A stretch of DNA of 64,000 bases, taken from contig CAMKLO010000009.1 in the NCBI GenBank assembly GCA_946413655.1, positions 1 through 64,000 of the forward strand, read 5' to 3'. Under the pieces are notes generated by a model, which was not told where the DNA came from, ran no database searches, and saw only the letters and a program-made list of their open reading frames with translations. Origin of the DNA: an uncultured Fibrobacter sp. GTDB taxonomy: Bacteria > Fibrobacterota > Fibrobacteria > Fibrobacterales > Fibrobacteraceae. A program made the position numbers and the translations under genes. Numbering within the stretch: the stretch's first letter is position 1; the number at the start of each line of letters is the position of its first letter. Positions 61,435 through 64,000 of the stretch are shown here, piece after piece.

Positions 61435-62286
61435 TTAAGCAGCTTCGCTGAGGAGGCGTTCGACATTAGCTTCGCGGAGCTTGTTCAAGGCGTTTTCCTT
61501 GAGCTGGCGCACGCGTTCCTTGGAAAGACCCACCATCGGAGCGATTTCCTTCAAGTTCAGGTCGGAATCCATCTTGAAACCGTAATAGAGCTTGAGAATT
61601 TCTTTTTCTTGATCGGAGAGGTTCTTGTCCATTACTTTGTTGAAAACGTCAGTGCGGTTGTTGCTTTCGGCGAGTTCGTCGGCGCGGTTCTCTGTGTCAA
61701 AGATGGTATCGCCAAGCGTCAAGTCGCTGTCGTCGCCGACCGGAGAGTCGAGGGATGCAGACGAATTGCCCATCATCAGGATCTTTTCAATTTCGTTTGC
61801 TTTGTACTTGGAGAGTCCTTCGAGCGATTGCGTATTGACTGCAAACGAGCCGCCGATGACTTGGTGAACATCTTTTGCGTGACGGTTGAAGCGGCGCAAC
61901 ATCAGCTCTTTTTCGGCGCTGATGCGAATCATGCGGCCCTTTTCGGAGAGCGCACGAGTGATGTTCTGGCGAATCCACCACACGGCGTAGCTGATAAACT
62001 TGATTTTCAAGGAGCGGTCGAAACGACGAGCGGCTTCGATGAGGCCCATGTTCCCTTCGTTGATGAGTTCCATGATGTCAAGACCACGACCCTTGTAGAG
62101 GTTTGCAATGTTGACGACAAAACGGAGATTGGAATTGACCAACATGTCCAGGGCGGCTTTGTTGCCTTCGGCAGACTTCTTGAGCAATACCGTTTCCTGT
62201 TCTCTAGTGAGTAATGGATAACGCGAAATGTCGTTCAAGTATTGCATGTAAATGTCTTTTTGTTCTCTATTGTTAAGGGTCTTCAT
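61435..62286 (-). CDS. Sigma-70-family RNA polymerase sigma factor (RpoD/RpoS-type)
   Basis: A 283-residue sigma factor without region 1.1. Region 1.2 (YLNDISRYPLLTREQE), region 2 (NLRFVVNIANLYKGRGLDIMELINEGNMGLIEAARRFD, core GLDIMELINEGNMGLIEA), 2.3-2.4 (FISYAVWWIRQNI), region 3, and region 4 (LKEIAPMVGLSKERVRQLKENALNKLR). The length and make-up are like the short primary sigma of Bacteroidota, but a stationary-phase RpoS role is equally possible. GAGGAGGT lies just before the ATG. Promoters found in this window are of the usual TTGAAA/TAATAT kind. Confidence 0.9.
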   Translation of the reverse strand: MKTLNNREQKDIYMQYLNDISRYPLLTREQETVLLKKSAEGNKAALDMLVNSNLRFVVNIANLYKGRGLDIMELINEGNMGLIEAARRFDRSLKIKFISYAVWWIRQNITRALSEKGRMIRISAEKELMLRRFNRHAKDVHQVIGGSFAVNTQSLEGLSKYKANEIEKILMMGNSSASLDSPVGDDSDLTLGDTIFDTENRADELAESNNRTDVFNKVMDKNLSDQEKEILKLYYGFKMDSDLNLKEIAPMVGLSKERVRQLKENALNKLREANVERLLSEAA

Positions 62287-62395
62287 GGTAACCTCCTCGT
62301 TTTTACATCATCAAATTTACCTCCAGTTAAAGTTCCTTGTGTCATTAAAAGGAATGCTGCTTGCAAAAGTTAAATTGAGTTTTTGTTAAAAAAAA

Positions 62396-62426
62396 TCGTG
62401 ATTTTTGTCACGAAATTGTCATGACA
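62396..62426. promoter_or_regulatory. Two candidate operators between the sigma factor and histidine kinase genes
   Basis: TCGTGA-TTTTTG-TCACGA (62396-62413) is a perfect palindrome with the GTGA-N6-TCAC core of CRP/FNR-family sites. Four bases later comes a second perfect palindrome, TGTCATGACA (62417-62426). They lie 36 bp before the kinase start and about 115 bp before the divergent sigma gene. Confidence 0.5.
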
Positions 62427-62462
62427 GCCCAAAATAGTGGTTTTTAAACTAAATTTTTTGCT

Positions 62463-63686
62463 ATGCATGACAATTCATCTACAAATAGTACAAATGACCG
62501 CTTAGGTTTTTTCCAACGGACTCGTAACAAATTCGCCGTTTTGCAAGAAATTGGCTTTGAACGCAATGAAAACAAGTTACGTAAATTGTTGAAAGACGAA
62601 CGAGACTTGGTCCAGTTCCCGATTCCGCTTTTCTTGCCAGCTTTTTTAGTTTGGCTGTTCATGCTCTTGTTCCCGCTGGTGCTTATTCTAGATCCGACAA
62701 ACGCTTTGAACATGAGTGTGAATATTAAAGGGCTGGTTGGTTTTTATTTGCCCATGCTGAGTACTGTTTTCATTTTTATTTTGAACCAAAGATTTTTGGT
62801 ACCGCAACTTGTATTTAAAAAACGCTACGCTCTTTACTTCGTGTGTAATTCAATATTGGTGGTGGCGACACTGTTCTTTAGAGAAGTGACGTTCTTTGTG
62901 ATGGAACGTAACCCCAATGAAGGGGTCGTGGGTTTCTTTAGTTCGTATTGTTTTTCTTTTGTTAAAGGCCATTTTGGCGTTTGGCCTGTCTTATCGTTTA
63001 CTTTCTTGGTTGCGTTTGTTTGTGTGCTTTGCGTGCTATACCACGTGATGTTTCGCCAGATTGTTCGTGCGTTTGTGTTGCGTGAACAGAAACGTTCGGA
63101 GCTGCAATACGAATTAGATTTCTTAAAGAACCAATTGAGCCCGCATTTTCTCTTCAATACATTAAACAACATTTCGGCTCTTATCCAGATTGATGCAAAA
63201 CGTGCAGAGAGCTCTATGAATAAACTTTCACAACTTTTACGTATGATGCTGTACCAAGTCAAGGATAAATATATTACATTGCAGGAAGATGTTGATATTT
63301 TGCAAAAGTATGCCGACTTGGAAAAACTTCGTTTGGACGAAAGTTTTGATTTTGTGTTTGATGTAAAACTTGAAAATCCGAACGTAAAGATAGAACCTTT
63401 GCTGATGATGCCTTTGATGGAAAACGCGATGAAACATTGCGTGAATCCGAACGGCAAAAGCTTTGCGCATGTTTCGATAACACAATCGGGAAATCAAGTT
63501 CATTTTCATTCCGAAAATTCCAACTTCCCAAGAAAGTCAAGCCGCAAGAGTGGTGGCCTCGGGCTTTCTACGTTCGAAAAACGTTTGGACTTGATGTATC
63601 TTGATGCACATGAGTATTCCGTGAATATTGTCGATGATATATATATAAGTGATTTGATTTTGCACTTGAAAAAAGAAAATTCATAA
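62463..63686 (+). CDS. LytS/YehU-type sensor histidine kinase
   Basis: A 407-residue membrane kinase. Four predicted membrane segments (about 58-75, 92-112, 125-140, 177-200) are followed by a short coiled coil and the His_kinase domain of the LytS class: LKNQLSPHFLFNTLNNISALI with the phospho-acceptor His, MPLMENAMKHCVNP (N box) and SGGLGLSTFEKRL (G box). No extracellular sensor domain is evident. Its LytTR-type response regulator is not adjacent downstream within the window; the next gene is a secreted protein. Two palindromes lie in its promoter region. Confidence 0.9.
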   Translation: MHDNSSTNSTNDRLGFFQRTRNKFAVLQEIGFERNENKLRKLLKDERDLVQFPIPLFLPAFLVWLFMLLFPLVLILDPTNALNMSVNIKGLVGFYLPMLSTVFIFILNQRFLVPQLVFKKRYALYFVCNSILVVATLFFREVTFFVMERNPNEGVVGFFSSYCFSFVKGHFGVWPVLSFTFLVAFVCVLCVLYHVMFRQIVRAFVLREQKRSELQYELDFLKNQLSPHFLFNTLNNISALIQIDAKRAESSMNKLSQLLRMMLYQVKDKYITLQEDVDILQKYADLEKLRLDESFDFVFDVKLENPNVKIEPLLMMPLMENAMKHCVNPNGKSFAHVSITQSGNQVHFHSENSNFPRKSSRKSGGLGLSTFEKRLDLMYLDAHEYSVNIVDDIYISDLILHLKKENS

Positions 63687-63850
63687 ATTTTTAGTTTACC
63701 CCTTTACATTTCGAAAATAATATTGTAGTTTATTAATCACCTTGAGTTGTTGCTTGAGGTCCTTACTTTTATCTTTTATCTAAATCTTTCCCTATATCGT
63801 TACGGCTGAACAAGCCTGTTTATTCTAAAAATCATCAAAAAGGAAATCCT

Positions 63851-64000
63851 ATGGCTAATAGGATGTTTAAAGGTATTGCCTTAATGGGGGCTTTGTTTGC
63901 TCTCAATGGCTTTGCCGATGAATGTAGGGGCGTCGCGCTGTATTCAGACGGTAGCGATAATGGTCAAATGTTAGAAACGGGGAGGAGTTTCCCGGAACCG
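63851..64000 (+). CDS. Secreted protein, N-terminal part
   Basis: ATG 63851 behind AAAAAGGAAA. Only 50 codons are in the window. A signal peptide (FKGIALMGALFALNGFA, cleavage after about residue 22) is followed by DECRGVALYSDGSDNGQ. Too short to assign; the gene continues beyond the right edge. The 164 bp before it hold no gene. Confidence 0.7.
   Translation, partial: MANRMFKGIALMGALFALNGFADECRGVALYSDGSDNGQMLETGRSFPEP

Overview
The window looks like a chromosome segment of a Fibrobacter species (Fibrobacterota, F. succinogenes-like). Pointers are a FISUMP-domain lipoprotein (Fibrobacter succinogenes major paralogous domain), a giant SprA/Sov translocon of the type IX secretion system, Ser-rich linkers behind lipoprotein signals, a short region-1.1-less sigma-70 factor, starch-processing enzymes, and many small dispersed intergenic repeats. 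No rRNA, tRNA or CRISPR array is visible.

Layout. 1-10.4 kb is an accessory, AT-rich region: a divergent ORF6N-domain gene preceded by a compact promoter-hairpin-terminator leader, then a co-directional run of methyltransferase, HNH nuclease, a membrane-anchored UvrD-type helicase with nuclease insert and zinc ribbons, and a 1645-aa exonuclease-RecQ-UvrD fusion. This is the best candidate for an undescribed genome-defence system. 10.7-11.5 kb is a GNAT toxin-antitoxin pair. 11.7-31.4 kb is mostly core: glmS, an FKBP isomerase, an M23 peptidase, twin S41 lipoproteins, an LRR protein, an AIPR-family protein, the 2422-aa SprA homologue, mnmA and two small envelope proteins. 31.9-34.5 kb holds batE and batD. 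34.6-36.8 kb carries two near-identical 20/21-residue micro-genes, each with a consensus promoter, a strong ribosome binding site and its own terminator, bracketing two envelope-type genes.

36.9-43.3 kb encodes malQ, a GH13 amylase and a secDF fusion. 43.4-45.2 kb is a two-domain FISUMP lipoprotein broken by an in-frame TGA, followed by corA. 46.2-51.6 kb is an Rhs graveyard: Rhs core pieces, candidate immunity proteins and an AAA-ATPase/nuclease cassette flanked by a 14-bp direct repeat that lies in Rhs coding sequence. 51.7-55.4 kb is a threefold tandem array of a lipoprotein plus outer-membrane beta-barrel pair, whose first lipoprotein has an in-frame TGA. 55.4-62.3 kb is a minus-strand core block (sigma factor; S41 protease, mlaE, DUF721/DciA-like, gyrB, polyprenyl synthase), followed by a LytS-type histidine kinase and the start of a secreted protein.

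Scattered through the intergenic spaces are at least four repeat families: period-7 tandem repeats with different heptamers at each site; a double-hairpin element whose stems vary in a compensatory way and which also occurs in frame inside the Rhs gene; a CATACCT/GGGGC hairpin element; and an 80-bp palindromic element in inverted copies. Everything here is read by eye; no database search was run.
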